A DNA stretch of 49,254 nucleotides from Candidatus Zixiibacteriota bacterium (GCA_036480375.1 JAZGGI010000043.1:1-49254), one strand, 5' to 3'. Positions 35,849-44,719 are shown, counted from the first letter of the stretch. Numbers and translations are program-made. Notes: generated by a model from the sequence alone, not told the origin.

Positions 35849-35878
35849 AAAAAACTCCGGAAAGTTCCGGAGTTTTTT
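35849..35878 (-). terminator. Rho-independent terminator of the response-regulator operon
   Basis: Perfect 12-bp stem AAAAAACTCCGG/CCGGAGTTTTTT, six T at its end. It lies between the receiver gene and the phaR promoter. Confidence 0.9.
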
Positions 35879-35884
35879 GATTAT

Positions 35885-36286
35885 TTAGCTTTTTCCAACC
35901 GACAACAATACGATATTTACGATTTCAAGCAATCTTTCGCAACTGAACGGCTTTTTGATATACATATCCCCCCCGACCTGGAAGGATCGTCCCTGATCAT
36001 CTTTCGAGTCTTTCCCGGTTAGAAAAATAACCGGCGTATTGATAAGGGCCGGTTCTTCTTTAATTCGATTGCATATTTGATAACCATCGGTGCCGGGCAT
36101 CATAATATCAAGCAATATCAAATCCGGATTTATTTTTTTGGCCAGTTCGACGGCTTTGGTCGGACTATTTTCAACCTGAACGTTATATCCGGCGTTATCG
36201 AGAAACGCTTCTATGATTTCAGTTATTTCAGGTTCATCATCAATGACTAATATATTCGCGCTTTTTACGGCCCCTGTCGATTCCAT
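35885..36286 (-). CDS. Single-domain response regulator (receiver only)
   Basis: 133 aa, one CheY-like receiver and no output domain. Acidic pair Asp16/Asp17 in VIDDEP, phosphoacceptor Asp60 in LILLDIMMPGTDGY, switch Thr90 in FLTGKD, and Lys112 in IKKPF are all present, so phosphorylation should work. A histidine kinase is not encoded here. The start has GAGGTGAT upstream, inside the end of the nitrilase-family gene, 3 nt after its stop, so the two are co-expressed. Role: phosphorelay or protein-interaction output. Confidence 0.92.
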   Translation of the reverse strand: MESTGAVKSANILVIDDEPEITEIIEAFLDNAGYNVQVENSPTKAVELAKKINPDLILLDIMMPGTDGYQICNRIKEEPALINTPVIFLTGKDSKDDQGRSFQVGGDMYIKKPFSCERLLEIVNIVLLSVGKS

Positions 36287-36289
36287 AAA

Positions 36290-37117
36290 TCACCTCAGGA
36301 TTTTATTATAATATTTGACCACCCTATCATCAAACAGATGATTATAATCGTTTACTCTTTTGATATCGGCTTTTGAGGGATTTACCTTAACCGTCTTGAA
36401 GGCCTGTTCGTAGTGCGTGAACCGCAAGATTCTTTTGCCCCGGGTATCGGTCACCTGCGAGCCACCGGTGAATTTCAATCTTATCCCGGCCGTATTCTCT
36501 ACTCCAACCCGGTTGGTCAGAACGCAGAAAACGCCGTTTTCAATCGAACGAGTAATCATTGCGTCCTGGCAGTAATGCATGACCAAATTTGACGGATGGC
36601 ATATAATCTGACTCCCTTTCAGAGCCAGCGTACGGGCCGCTTCGGGAAAAATCCAATCGAAACATATCATCAATCCGATTTTAACTCCACGCCATTCAAA
36701 GACGTTAAAGCCGGTATTGCCGTGGTCGAATATTTCCTTTTCTCTGAAAAACAGATGAGTTTTGCGGTAGTGGAATTGATTTCCCTCGGGAGTGGTCAGA
36801 ATCACTGTGTTATATATTTTCCCCCTGCTTTTTTCGGCCATACCCCAGACAATCGCGCCACCGGTTTTGGCCGATAGATATTTGAAGAACTCTGTCGAAT
36901 TGCCGTTTCTTGTCTCCGACACTTTTTCGAGGTATGCCCTGTCGGGGAAATTATACCCGGTCGTGGCCAGTTCCGGCAGCACGGCCAGATCGAATTTTCG
37001 GCGGGATAAATACCCCTTTATTGCTTTTAGATTTGAGTCCACATCTCCCAGTTTGGGTTTAAACTGTAAGATACCGACCCTTAAATTTTCAGTGGATTTT
37101 TTATTTTTTGAGGCCAT
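36290..37117 (-). CDS. Nitrilase-superfamily carbon-nitrogen hydrolase
   Basis: 275 aa. The Glu-Lys-Cys triad is visible: Glu49 in LAVLPELATTGYNF, Lys119 in HYRKTHLFF, Cys152 in LMICFDWIFPEAARTLALKG. These enzymes hydrolyse amides or carbamoyl groups through a Cys thioester. The LMICFDWIFPE signature resembles omega-amidase/N-carbamoyl-type branches, but the substrate cannot be assigned. The extra CQDAMITRSIENGVFCVLTNRVG block is also typical. AAGGA precedes the ATG. Co-transcribed with the downstream receiver gene, so a signalling link is possible but unproven. Confidence 0.88.
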   Translation of the reverse strand: MASKNKKSTENLRVGILQFKPKLGDVDSNLKAIKGYLSRRKFDLAVLPELATTGYNFPDRAYLEKVSETRNGNSTEFFKYLSAKTGGAIVWGMAEKSRGKIYNTVILTTPEGNQFHYRKTHLFFREKEIFDHGNTGFNVFEWRGVKIGLMICFDWIFPEAARTLALKGSQIICHPSNLVMHYCQDAMITRSIENGVFCVLTNRVGVENTAGIRLKFTGGSQVTDTRGKRILRFTHYEQAFKTVKVNPSKADIKRVNDYNHLFDDRVVKYYNKILR

Positions 37118-37180
37118 ATCGAGTCCTTTATTGTAACAATTCTATTGCCCTAACGCTTGTACCGTTCTATTTTCCGTGCG

Positions 37181-37651
37181 ATGACTGACGCAAAGAGAAA
37201 AATAAAGGTTATAACGACCAACCGCAAGGCTTTCCATGAATTTGAAATTATGGAACGATTCGAGGCCGGGATGTCTCTGGTTGGCAGCGAGGTCAAATCC
37301 ATTCGGGTCGGCAAAATCCAGATGGCGGACGCGTACGCCACGGTCATTGAAGGCGAAGTATTCTTAATCAATTTACATATCAGTCAGTATAAAATGGCGG
37401 CGGTCGAAAATCATGATCCGATTCGCAAACGACGTCTGCTGCTCAATAAACGAGAAATAAAAAAACTTTGGAAAGCAACTAATGAAAGGGGTTATACCAT
37501 CGTACCGTTGAAGATATATTTCAAGGGACCATACGCCAAAGTCGAACTGGGCATCGCCCGCGGTAAGAAGCAATATGACAAAAGGCAGGCGATTGCCAAG
37601 CGAGACGCTAACCGGGATATGGCCCGCAAGATGAGAGAGCATAATAAATGA
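37181..37651 (+). CDS. smpB: SsrA-binding protein
   Basis: 156 aa from the ATG at 37181 (TTG at 37157 opens the frame but extends the family N-terminus). SmpB binds tmRNA and brings it to stalled ribosomes for trans-translation. Family blocks: NRKAFHEFEIMERFEAGMSL, GSEVKSIRVGKIQMADAY, then PLKIYFKGPYAKVELGIARGKK and a basic C-terminal tail (DKRQAIAKRDANRDMARKMR) that occupies the empty mRNA channel. The stop overlaps the next start (ATGA). No tmRNA gene is seen in the window. Confidence 0.96.
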   Translation: MTDAKRKIKVITTNRKAFHEFEIMERFEAGMSLVGSEVKSIRVGKIQMADAYATVIEGEVFLINLHISQYKMAAVENHDPIRKRRLLLNKREIKKLWKATNERGYTIVPLKIYFKGPYAKVELGIARGKKQYDKRQAIAKRDANRDMARKMREHNK

Positions 37652-39120
37652 GATTGACGGCATGGATATTCGTTATAATTTTTTTCGCGTTTTGCGGATG
37701 TCTTTATGCCGATGACGTAAAAGTAAAAACTTCCGGGGGGACCGTAAAAATATCGTCATACGGCTCAGACGACGCTCTCTACTATAATCTGTCGGAGTTA
37801 AATCAGCTTCTTATCGGGCGAATGGAGTGGATTACGCCCGGGATTTCTGTTCGCATGATCCTTGATACCAACCGCTATGAATTCACCGTCGGTTCGCCAT
37901 ATCTTAATCTCAATGGCACTCCCTATAATATGCTGGTTCCGGCTCTTGTTAAAAAAGGCGCCCTGTATGTACCGGCCGAATATTTCTCTCCCCTGTTGAA
38001 TCTGGGACGGCCCGAAAACATTACCTGGAATCCGGAACGAAAAACCCTGAGTATCGACGCCGAATGGTTTCATATTACCGACGTGGCCATAATGCCGAAG
38101 GCCAACGGTCTCCTGATTGAAATTTTCATGACGGCGCCGCTGCATTTTGAAATCACCGAAAGCGAGGGCAATTGGATTAATCTCCATTTTCCCGACGTCA
38201 GGATAAACAGCAATAAAATATTATCAAGTATTGACCGCCGGTATGTTCGGAAAATAAACGCTTTTCAGTTTGAGACGTCGGCACAATTGTCGTTTCGGCT
38301 GAGGCGTGGATATAAGAAGTTCTATCATTCATTTAAGCCAAATCCGGGGCGGCTGCAGATATCAATTGAAGATGCGCTTTTTAATCCGGATAGTCTTAGT
38401 ACGGGTATCAACCGTATCGGTCCCGATGAGAAAATCGATGTAATTGTCATCGATCCCGGCCATGGCGGCAGCGATTATGGCGCGATTGGAAGATATAAGC
38501 GGACGCGCGAAAAAGAGATTAATCTTGAAATCGCCAGGTCATTGGCCAAGCTAATCCGCAAGGACAAACAATTCAAGGTTATCATGACGCGTACCAAGGA
38601 TACCTATGTCTCTCTGGATGAGCGGGCCAGAATTGCCAATGATGCCCAAGCCGATTTATTCGTTTCGATTCATTGCAATTCGTCGTCCAAGAAACAGGCC
38701 AGCGGTCATCAGGTTTTTTATCTTGCTCCGGCCAAGAACGATTCCGCCCGGGCGATCGCTCAGATTGAAAACGCCCCGTTTCTGATAAACGATCCCGGGT
38801 TGAGTGAAGCTCCCGAAGACGATCTGGCTTTTATATTAAATGATATGATCCAAACCGAATTTTTAGCCGAATCGGCGGATCTGGCATATATGACCGATAT
38901 CGAAGTGCGCAAAAAAATAAATATCCGTCCGCGAGGCGTTGACCATGCCGCTTTTTTTGTCTTAAATCGCGTCTATATGCCTTCGATTCTGGTTGAAGCG
39001 GCATTTATATCCAACAAGGATGAAGAAAAATTGTTACGCAAAAAGAGTTTTCGTAATAACATCGCCAAGGCGATTTATAACTCGATTAAAAGATTTAAGG
39101 CCAAGTATGAAAGGATATGA
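37648..39120 (+). CDS. N-acetylmuramoyl-L-alanine amidase (Amidase_3) with beta-rich N-terminal domains
   Basis: 490 aa, signal peptide (FFAFCGCLYAD). The first 110 mature residues resemble a copper-amine-oxidase-N-type domain (YYNLSELNQLLIGRMEWITPG ... ALYVPAEYFSPLLN). Next comes an AMIN-like domain at about 145-245 that would bind septal or peptidoglycan structures. The zinc amidase core is C-terminal: IVIDPGHGGSDYGAIG, EKEINLEIA, DLFVSIHCNSS, and the catalytic Glu in SILVEAAFISNKDE. It cleaves the bond between MurNAc and the peptide during cell separation. Overlaps smpB and murI by 4 bp each (ATGA), a tightly coupled operon. Confidence 0.93.
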   Translation: MRLTAWIFVIIFFAFCGCLYADDVKVKTSGGTVKISSYGSDDALYYNLSELNQLLIGRMEWITPGISVRMILDTNRYEFTVGSPYLNLNGTPYNMLVPALVKKGALYVPAEYFSPLLNLGRPENITWNPERKTLSIDAEWFHITDVAIMPKANGLLIEIFMTAPLHFEITESEGNWINLHFPDVRINSNKILSSIDRRYVRKINAFQFETSAQLSFRLRRGYKKFYHSFKPNPGRLQISIEDALFNPDSLSTGINRIGPDEKIDVIVIDPGHGGSDYGAIGRYKRTREKEINLEIARSLAKLIRKDKQFKVIMTRTKDTYVSLDERARIANDAQADLFVSIHCNSSSKKQASGHQVFYLAPAKNDSARAIAQIENAPFLINDPGLSEAPEDDLAFILNDMIQTEFLAESADLAYMTDIEVRKKINIRPRGVDHAAFFVLNRVYMPSILVEAAFISNKDEEKLLRKKSFRNNIAKAIYNSIKRFKAKYERI

Positions 39121-39926
39121 TGAATAATAAGCCGATAGGCGTTTTTGATTCGGGAGTCGGCGGATTAACGGTTCTGGCGGCTATTATGAAAGAGCTGCCT
39201 GATGAAGATTTAGTCTATTTCGGCGATATGGGCCGGACTCCTTATGGTCCTCGTTCCAAAGACATCATCATTCAGTTTACCCGGCAGGATGTTGCTTTCA
39301 TGCTCGAACAGGATGTCAAATTCATTGTCGGCGCGTGCAATTCGGCCTCGGCGGTAGCAATCGATACTGTCGCCGCTGAAAATGCAATCGGGATGCTGGG
39401 TGTAATAAAGCCGGGTGCGCGGGCGGCCATCCGGACTACTAAAAACGGTAAAGTCGGCATTATCGGCACCCAGGCGACCATAGCATCGGATGCTTACCCA
39501 AAGGAAATCCATGAAATCGATGCCGACATAAAAGTATTTTCGCTGGCCTGTCCCCTGTTTGTGCCTCTCGCTGAAGAAGGGTATCAGGACAAAGAAGCGA
39601 CATATCTAATAGCCGAAGATTATTTGAAAATCCTGCGTGAAAATGATATCGATACGCTGGTTTTGGGTTGCACTCATTATCCGTTATTAAAGGAGCCGAT
39701 TCAGAAGGCGGTGGGCGACAGCGTTACTATCATTGACTCAGCGACATTTACAGCAACAGAATTGAAACAGTATCTCGAGAAAAATAATTTGCTTAAAGAA
39801 GAATCGACTCCGGCGACATATAAGTATTTTGTCTCGGATGTACCGGAGAAATTCGTCCCCGTCGCGGAGAGGTTTCTGGGACAACGAATTGAGAACATAA
39901 TCCGGGTCGATATAACGAAGTATTGA
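39117..39926 (+). CDS. murI: Glutamate racemase
   Basis: 269 aa. Provides D-glutamate for peptidoglycan. Catalytic cysteines are Cys74 in VGACNSASA and Cys185 in LGCTHYPLL. N-terminal IGVFDSGVGGLTVL and FGDMGRTPYGPRS complete the family signature. AAAGGAT lies before tandem ATGs (39117 and 39120); the second gives better spacing. The neighbouring amidase also acts on peptidoglycan. Confidence 0.96.
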   Translation: MMNNKPIGVFDSGVGGLTVLAAIMKELPDEDLVYFGDMGRTPYGPRSKDIIIQFTRQDVAFMLEQDVKFIVGACNSASAVAIDTVAAENAIGMLGVIKPGARAAIRTTKNGKVGIIGTQATIASDAYPKEIHEIDADIKVFSLACPLFVPLAEEGYQDKEATYLIAEDYLKILRENDIDTLVLGCTHYPLLKEPIQKAVGDSVTIIDSATFTATELKQYLEKNNLLKEESTPATYKYFVSDVPEKFVPVAERFLGQRIENIIRVDITKY

Positions 39927-39953
39927 TATATTCGATAAAATTGGAAGAAAAAT

Positions 39954-40550
39954 ATGAAACTTGTACTGGCGACGAATAATCAGGATAAAGTTCGGGAGAT
40001 GAAAAATCTGCTCGATGACCTCGATATTGAAATACTAACCTCAAAAGATTTTGATGATTTTCCGGAAATCGAGGAAACAGGAACGACTCTCGAAGAAAAC
40101 GCGATCCTAAAAGCCGAAGGTATTTTCAAGGCGACCGGTCTCCCCTCTCTGGCCGACGATTCCGGTCTCGAAGTTGACGCTCTCGGCGGCGCGCCGGGTG
40201 TCTATTCTTCCCGTTACGCCGGTCCGGATTGCTCATACGAAGACAATAATCGCAAGCTTATAAAAGAAATGACCGGCATTGAAAAAGAAAAACGGACGGC
40301 TCGGTTCCAATGCGTGATAGCTATTTGTATTGGAGAAAACGACACCAAATTAGTAGATGGGAAGGCCGAGGGATTTATAACCGAAGAGTCATCGGAGTTT
40401 ATTCATGGCTTTGGATATGACCCTGTATTTTATTACCCTCCATTGAGTAAGACGTTCGCCGAGATAACATTAGAAGAAAAAAATGAAGTATCACATCGGG
40501 GCATAGCATTGATAAAAGCAAAGCAAATGCTGGCTGAGCGGCTGTCATGA
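39954..40550 (+). CDS. rdgB: XTP/dITP (non-canonical purine NTP) pyrophosphatase
   Basis: 198 aa. Hydrolyses inosine and xanthine triphosphates to keep them out of DNA and RNA. Signature blocks: LVLATNNQDKVREMKNLL at 3-20, LADDSGLEVDALGGAPGVYSS near 66-86, the FGYDPVFYYPP loop, and NEVSHRGIAL near the end. GGAAG precedes the ATG. Last gene of smpB-amidase-murI-rdgB; tRNA-Pro follows after 46 bp. Confidence 0.96.
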   Translation: MKLVLATNNQDKVREMKNLLDDLDIEILTSKDFDDFPEIEETGTTLEENAILKAEGIFKATGLPSLADDSGLEVDALGGAPGVYSSRYAGPDCSYEDNNRKLIKEMTGIEKEKRTARFQCVIAICIGENDTKLVDGKAEGFITEESSEFIHGFGYDPVFYYPPLSKTFAEITLEEKNEVSHRGIALIKAKQMLAERLS

Positions 40551-40596
40551 ACGACTTGACTTTCCGATAAAAGAAAAGTAGATTAGACGCTCGTTT

Positions 40597-40673
40597 CGGG
40601 GTGTAGCGCAGCCTGGCAGCGCGCATGCTTTGGGAGCATGATGTCGGAGGTTCAAATCCTCTCACCCCGACCA
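40597..40673 (+). tRNA. tRNA-Pro (anticodon UGG), CCA encoded
   Basis: Acceptor arms CGGGGTG (40597-40603) and CACCCCG (40663-40669) pair perfectly, with discriminator A and an encoded CCA to 40673. Anticodon stem CATGC/GCATG encloses TTTGGGA with TGG at 40631-40633. The T-loop TTCAAAT is standard. It marks the boundary between conserved housekeeping genes and the accessory genes on its right. Confidence 0.97.
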
Positions 40674-40777
40674 TATCAGTCTGGACGAAACCCAGATATC
40701 ATCCTTCTACAATTTCACCATAGTGAAAAAGAGACGCGACGAGTTCATGACCTCAAGAACCCCGGTGTTAAGTTGCC

Positions 40778-42304
40778 TCACTTGCAGCCGTGTTCTGTCA
40801 AATCGGGCCAGTCGGGTACCTGCGGGTTCGGGTATTTCGTATCCATATACTTGTGCCACTCTTGCTCGACCGTAGCAACATCTTTTCCAAAAACATCTTC
40901 AAAGCCTTCATAACGATCCATCCAAAGGTGGTGGAAATGCTCCATTCCGTATTGATCCAGGATGAATTGCACAAAGCTCGCCATCAGTATGTTTCCAATC
41001 ATTTCCGGATACTGACTGAAATCAATTGCCAGAGAATCGAGCGGGACCGAGTCTTCTGTGTTCTTTAGAATGTGTGCTGCAAGTTCCGCCGGTTTGTAGC
41101 CATTGCAAGGTATATCAGCGTAGGTCGCCAGTCCTTCTGACAACCATGCTTGTGACGTTGGATGATTCCATTCCCATCCTCCCCACACGTCCAAAGAGAT
41201 TATGTGCATGATTTCGTGCGAGTCATGTCCATTTACTTCGCTGTTTAGAGTTACCAGGATAGTCTTGCTTACGTGGGATGATATAGCTCTGTCTGGATAC
41301 GAACTAATCTCCTTGACTTGATCCTGGGAGTCGCAATAGAAGAAATCAATAACCTTATCATATTCTTCTACTCCAAGTAGAGCCAGGTGTGATGCCAGAT
41401 AAGCTTCGTTCTTTTTAATTAGAGTTTCAATGTCACGTTCCGCAACTGATCCAGGCAAATAGTAAGTTCGAAAGTGTTTTGATGACTTCGATTTCCAATT
41501 GAAGTTCTCATTATTGAGAGCGCGAGCGGTCATACCTACGGGTTTATTTTCATTCGCTCCATTATCCAGCAATAGTTGAACCATGTCCACATTACCGGTT
41601 GCACGAGCTAAATACAGCGGTGTATACGCATAACAATCCAAATTCTCAATATCAGCCCCTTTATCCAACAGGAACTTTACAAGTTCCTGTTTGTTTTCTT
41701 GAACTGCTATAGAAAGCGGTGTTCGCCCATAACTATCCGAAATTTCAATATCAGCCCCTTTTTCCAACAGAAACTTCACAACTTCCTGTTTGTTTCTGAA
41801 AACTGCCATAATAAGCGGAGTAAATCCACCTTGGTTTTGGGCGACTTGGGTATTGATGTTTTGCCCTCTATCCAGTAAAAGATCGACAATCTCAACTGAT
41901 CCACCCATGGCCGCATAGTGTAAAACACCGTTTTCATTTATATTTAGAATGTCAACATCAGCACCTCTTGATAACAGCATCTTAAAGATTTCAGAATGCC
42001 CTCGGATGGCTGCACCCATAAGCGGAGTGTCTCCATCAACATCAATTGCTTCCAAATCGGCTCCCCTATCCAAAAGCAACTCAACAATTTGAAGGTGTCC
42101 GTTTTCGGCGGCAAAATGCAGGGCTGTCGAACCTCGGTCATTCCTTATTCCTATGGTGGTTGTATCCCTATCAAGGGTAGTTTGGACTAATTCCAGATCG
42201 CCTGATCTGGATGCTTCGAGAATATCATTTGTTGTCGTCTCAGCCATTGCGGCAGAGAAACAAATGAAAAGTATAACTGTTATCAGGAATACTGTGATTC
42301 GCAT
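40778..42304 (-). CDS. Secreted ankyrin-repeat protein with C-terminal HExxH metallopeptidase domain
   Basis: 508 aa, signal peptide MRITVFLITV...SAAMAET. Seven ankyrin repeats (one degenerate, then NDRGSTALHFAAENGHLQIV through DCYAYTPLYLARATGNVDMV) span about 25-255. The C-terminal domain is a gluzincin-like peptidase: DSHEIMHIISLDVW holds HExxH near residue 361, and AWLSEGLATYAD supplies the third ligand Glu about 25 residues later, as in MA-clan peptidases. Repeats 5 and 6 are nearly identical DNA, a recent duplication. Secreted ankyrin proteins often engage other proteins; the target is unknown. The gene points toward tRNA-Pro and lies between the tRNA and its decayed copy. Confidence 0.85.
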   Translation of the reverse strand: MRITVFLITVILFICFSAAMAETTTNDILEASRSGDLELVQTTLDRDTTTIGIRNDRGSTALHFAAENGHLQIVELLLDRGADLEAIDVDGDTPLMGAAIRGHSEIFKMLLSRGADVDILNINENGVLHYAAMGGSVEIVDLLLDRGQNINTQVAQNQGGFTPLIMAVFRNKQEVVKFLLEKGADIEISDSYGRTPLSIAVQENKQELVKFLLDKGADIENLDCYAYTPLYLARATGNVDMVQLLLDNGANENKPVGMTARALNNENFNWKSKSSKHFRTYYLPGSVAERDIETLIKKNEAYLASHLALLGVEEYDKVIDFFYCDSQDQVKEISSYPDRAISSHVSKTILVTLNSEVNGHDSHEIMHIISLDVWGGWEWNHPTSQAWLSEGLATYADIPCNGYKPAELAAHILKNTEDSVPLDSLAIDFSQYPEMIGNILMASFVQFILDQYGMEHFHHLWMDRYEGFEDVFGKDVATVEQEWHKYMDTKYPNPQVPDWPDLTEHGCK

Positions 42305-42416
42305 AAGTTTCCTCGCAAAGTAGTGGATAATTCATCTCGTCTTGTTATACTGTAAATTGACGCAAGAGTTCCCCGCCTGTTAATTCCAAATTACTGTACA
42401 GGTATCTGACAACAAA

Positions 42417-42517
42417 CGTGAAGTAGAGTTGCTAAATTCCAACACAATCTTAGCACGCGTGCTTTCGACCTATTGGGAGACAATACGGGACTACAGGTTC
42501 ATATCCTCTCACCCCGA
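42417..42517 (+). pseudogene. Decayed duplicate of the tRNA-Pro locus
   Basis: 42495-42517 matches 40648-40670 (T-arm and 3' acceptor strand) at 22 of 23 positions. Upstream, GCGTGCTTT and TTGGGAG echo the anticodon arm, and CGTGAAGTAGAGTTGC loosely follows the 5' part (11 of 16). Weaker similarity continues for about 70 bp downstream. The acceptor stem can no longer form, so it is not a functional tRNA. Suggests duplication or site-specific integration at the tRNA 3' end. Confidence 0.65.
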
Positions 42518-42832
42518 TTTTGTTAACTGTCATAACCGAGCATATCATCTCTCCTCGAATGTTCACCATTGCGAAATGGAGCAGCCGAAAAACCAGCCCA
42601 ATCTCAGCACAGGCCACTTCATTTGTATGAAGACGTACAATTGGAAATTATAGCCAGTGAAGCAAAAATGTCCTGAAGATAATACTCAGACATATATTGT
42701 TCTAACAAAAGGACCAATGATTCAATGCTATGGGAAAGTTGGGAAAATCGGAGCCAGCAGGACAGGCTAAATGTATCTGGCTAACGGCACCAAAATCAGC
42801 TTTAAATAAGTGTTTATCTGGGTTATAATTGT

Positions 42833-42861
42833 TTGACATTATGGTATTGACAAATTATACT
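42833..42861 (+). promoter_or_regulatory. Strong sigma70-like promoter producing a leaderless transcript for the 605-aa gene
   Basis: TTGACA (42833-42838), exactly 17 bp, TATACT (42856-42861), then 6 nt (GTCGCC) to the ATG at 42868. No ribosome site precedes that ATG, and the expected mRNA 5' end is the start codon. This arrangement decided the start choice. Confidence 0.7.
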
Positions 42862-42867
42862 GTCGCC

Positions 42868-44685
42868 ATGGATATATCAATACATGAGAGCCCACACTTT
42901 TTTCACATTCCGGTCATGGGCACCGGATTTAGTATTGACACCCCTTTGAAAGTAGCGAAATACGGCATTTCTTCGGTAGTATCAATCGTTGACGATGCTC
43001 TCATTGAGCAGATGAGGAGATTTCATTGCAGAAGTCTTGGTCTGCAATACATAGAAATACCTGACAGTGATGAAGACACCAGGGCTAACCGTATCACCGC
43101 TTACCTGGAATTATTGGACGAGTTAATCCGTAACCAGGTCAGAGAACTGCAATCCTCCCCGTTTGTGCCAGGAAGCAATATTACACGCTATTTTGAGATG
43201 CTTCCAGACTCACCACTCAAGGAATCCTATTCTGAAATGCTCACGGAATCAGAACCGGTAGAAAAGGCCAGGATGCAGGATGCTCTGCGTGGCCTTGCGA
43301 TGCCAGGCAGCATCGATGTGAACATCATGACTAAGGTAGACCGTGATGTTTACCGGAATGGAAAAAAACTACCGCCGGAATTTTCTAAAGCCATGGCTGC
43401 GTTGCGAGGTTACGCCAAAAGCTCGTTACGATCATCCATCATTCTCTCCGCGGGGATTAATCAACGCCTTTTTGGTTACCTCGCAAGATTTGAAGATTTC
43501 TTCCCGGATGACAAGGATATTCTCCGTAAGAAAATCATTTTGAAGGTAAGTGACTTCCGTTCAGGCATGGTCCAGGGCAAGTATCTGGCGAGGAGAGGGC
43601 TGTGGGTTTCAGAATACAGGATTGAATCCGGACTCAATTGTGGAGGCCACGCCTTCGCAAGCAAAGGATACTTGATAGGTCCTATTCTGGAAGAGTTTGG
43701 GCGCAAGAAAACGGAATTGATTGATCACCTCCACGAAGTATACAACAAAGCACTTGCCAGAATGGAACGTGCCCCGGTTCAGTCACCACTCGAGGTACGC
43801 ATCACGGTGCAAGGCGGAATAGGCACCGCCGATGAAAACAGGTTCCTCCTGGAGCACTACGGAGTCGATGGCACAGGCTGGGGAACGCCCTTCTTGCTGG
43901 TGCCGGAAGTAACAAATGTTGACGAAGTTCACCTGGAAAAGCTGTCAGCAGCCGGTGACAGCGATGTATATCTGAGCGAATGCTCACCCCTAGGTGTCCC
44001 TTTCTGGAGCCTGCGCAACTCAGCGAGCGAAGAAACTCGCCGTCAACGGATCAGTGCGAATAAGCCTGGCAGTCCATGTCCGAAAGGCTATCTCAAGTCC
44101 GACACCGAATTCACTCAGGTCCCAATCTGCAGAGCTTCGCGAATCTATCAAAAGCGCAAGCTGGAGCAGTTATCAGAAAGTGACCTCCCCCCTGAGCGGC
44201 TTTCCGCAATACGGGAAAGTGTCGTTGCCAAATCCTGTATTTGCACTGGGGTTGGCGGCTGCATAATATTGAAACATGGCATAGATCCAGACGCACGCCC
44301 AGCGGTGTGCTGTGGCCCTAACATTGTGAACTTTGGCAAAGTTGCTTCTCTGGAGGATATGGTTAGCCATATCTACGGACGACTGTCTCTCCTGACCGAT
44401 TCTGACCGTCCGCACATGTTCATACGCGAGCTAATGCTCTACATTGATTATCTCCGCCGGGAACTTCAGAAGGTATCGGAAGGATTGTTGGACAGGACAA
44501 CTAAGTACTTCCTGGACTTCAAGAAAAACCTGATCGCCGGTATCGAATATTACCGTTGTCTTGCCGAGCAATTCAGCCTGGAGCAGAGGGAACGTTTTCT
44601 GCGAGAGCTCGATGTCCTGTTCAAGGAAATAGATGACATTCTCCCCGGAACGACCGCTACAATACCTGTCAAAGGCGTCACATAA
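42868..44685 (+). CDS. Putative flavin-dependent TIM-barrel protein (nitronate-monooxygenase-like) with Cys-rich C-terminal region
   Basis: 605 aa from the ATG at 42868; the longer frame from TTG 42829 would run through the promoter. Not firmly recognised. The first 350 residues read like an FMN-binding barrel of the 2-nitropropane dioxygenase/IMPDH type: HIPVMGTGFSIDTPLKVAKY at the start, SIDVNIMTKVDRD, GLNCGGHAFA near 255, and VQGGIGTADENRFLLEHYGV then GTGWGTPFLLVPEV near 315-349. After that, Cys residues cluster near 401-418 (SPCPKG, VPICRAS) and 455-482 (SCICTGVGGC, AVCCGPN), possibly a metal or Fe-S site. The end is helical, possibly coiled coil. No signal peptide. It is followed by a convergent operon of inositol-type genes. 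Confidence 0.6.
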   Translation: MDISIHESPHFFHIPVMGTGFSIDTPLKVAKYGISSVVSIVDDALIEQMRRFHCRSLGLQYIEIPDSDEDTRANRITAYLELLDELIRNQVRELQSSPFVPGSNITRYFEMLPDSPLKESYSEMLTESEPVEKARMQDALRGLAMPGSIDVNIMTKVDRDVYRNGKKLPPEFSKAMAALRGYAKSSLRSSIILSAGINQRLFGYLARFEDFFPDDKDILRKKIILKVSDFRSGMVQGKYLARRGLWVSEYRIESGLNCGGHAFASKGYLIGPILEEFGRKKTELIDHLHEVYNKALARMERAPVQSPLEVRITVQGGIGTADENRFLLEHYGVDGTGWGTPFLLVPEVTNVDEVHLEKLSAAGDSDVYLSECSPLGVPFWSLRNSASEETRRQRISANKPGSPCPKGYLKSDTEFTQVPICRASRIYQKRKLEQLSESDLPPERLSAIRESVVAKSCICTGVGGCIILKHGIDPDARPAVCCGPNIVNFGKVASLEDMVSHIYGRLSLLTDSDRPHMFIRELMLYIDYLRRELQKVSEGLLDRTTKYFLDFKKNLIAGIEYYRCLAEQFSLEQRERFLRELDVLFKEIDDILPGTTATIPVKGVT

Positions 44686-44719
44686 AGCCACACATGCGTT
44701 GGTCCGGCGGCAACCGCCA

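Noticed and set aside
42429-42653. Plus-strand ORF of 74 codons
   Set aside because: It overlaps the decayed tRNA-Pro copy, has no ribosome site, and its sequence is not protein-like.
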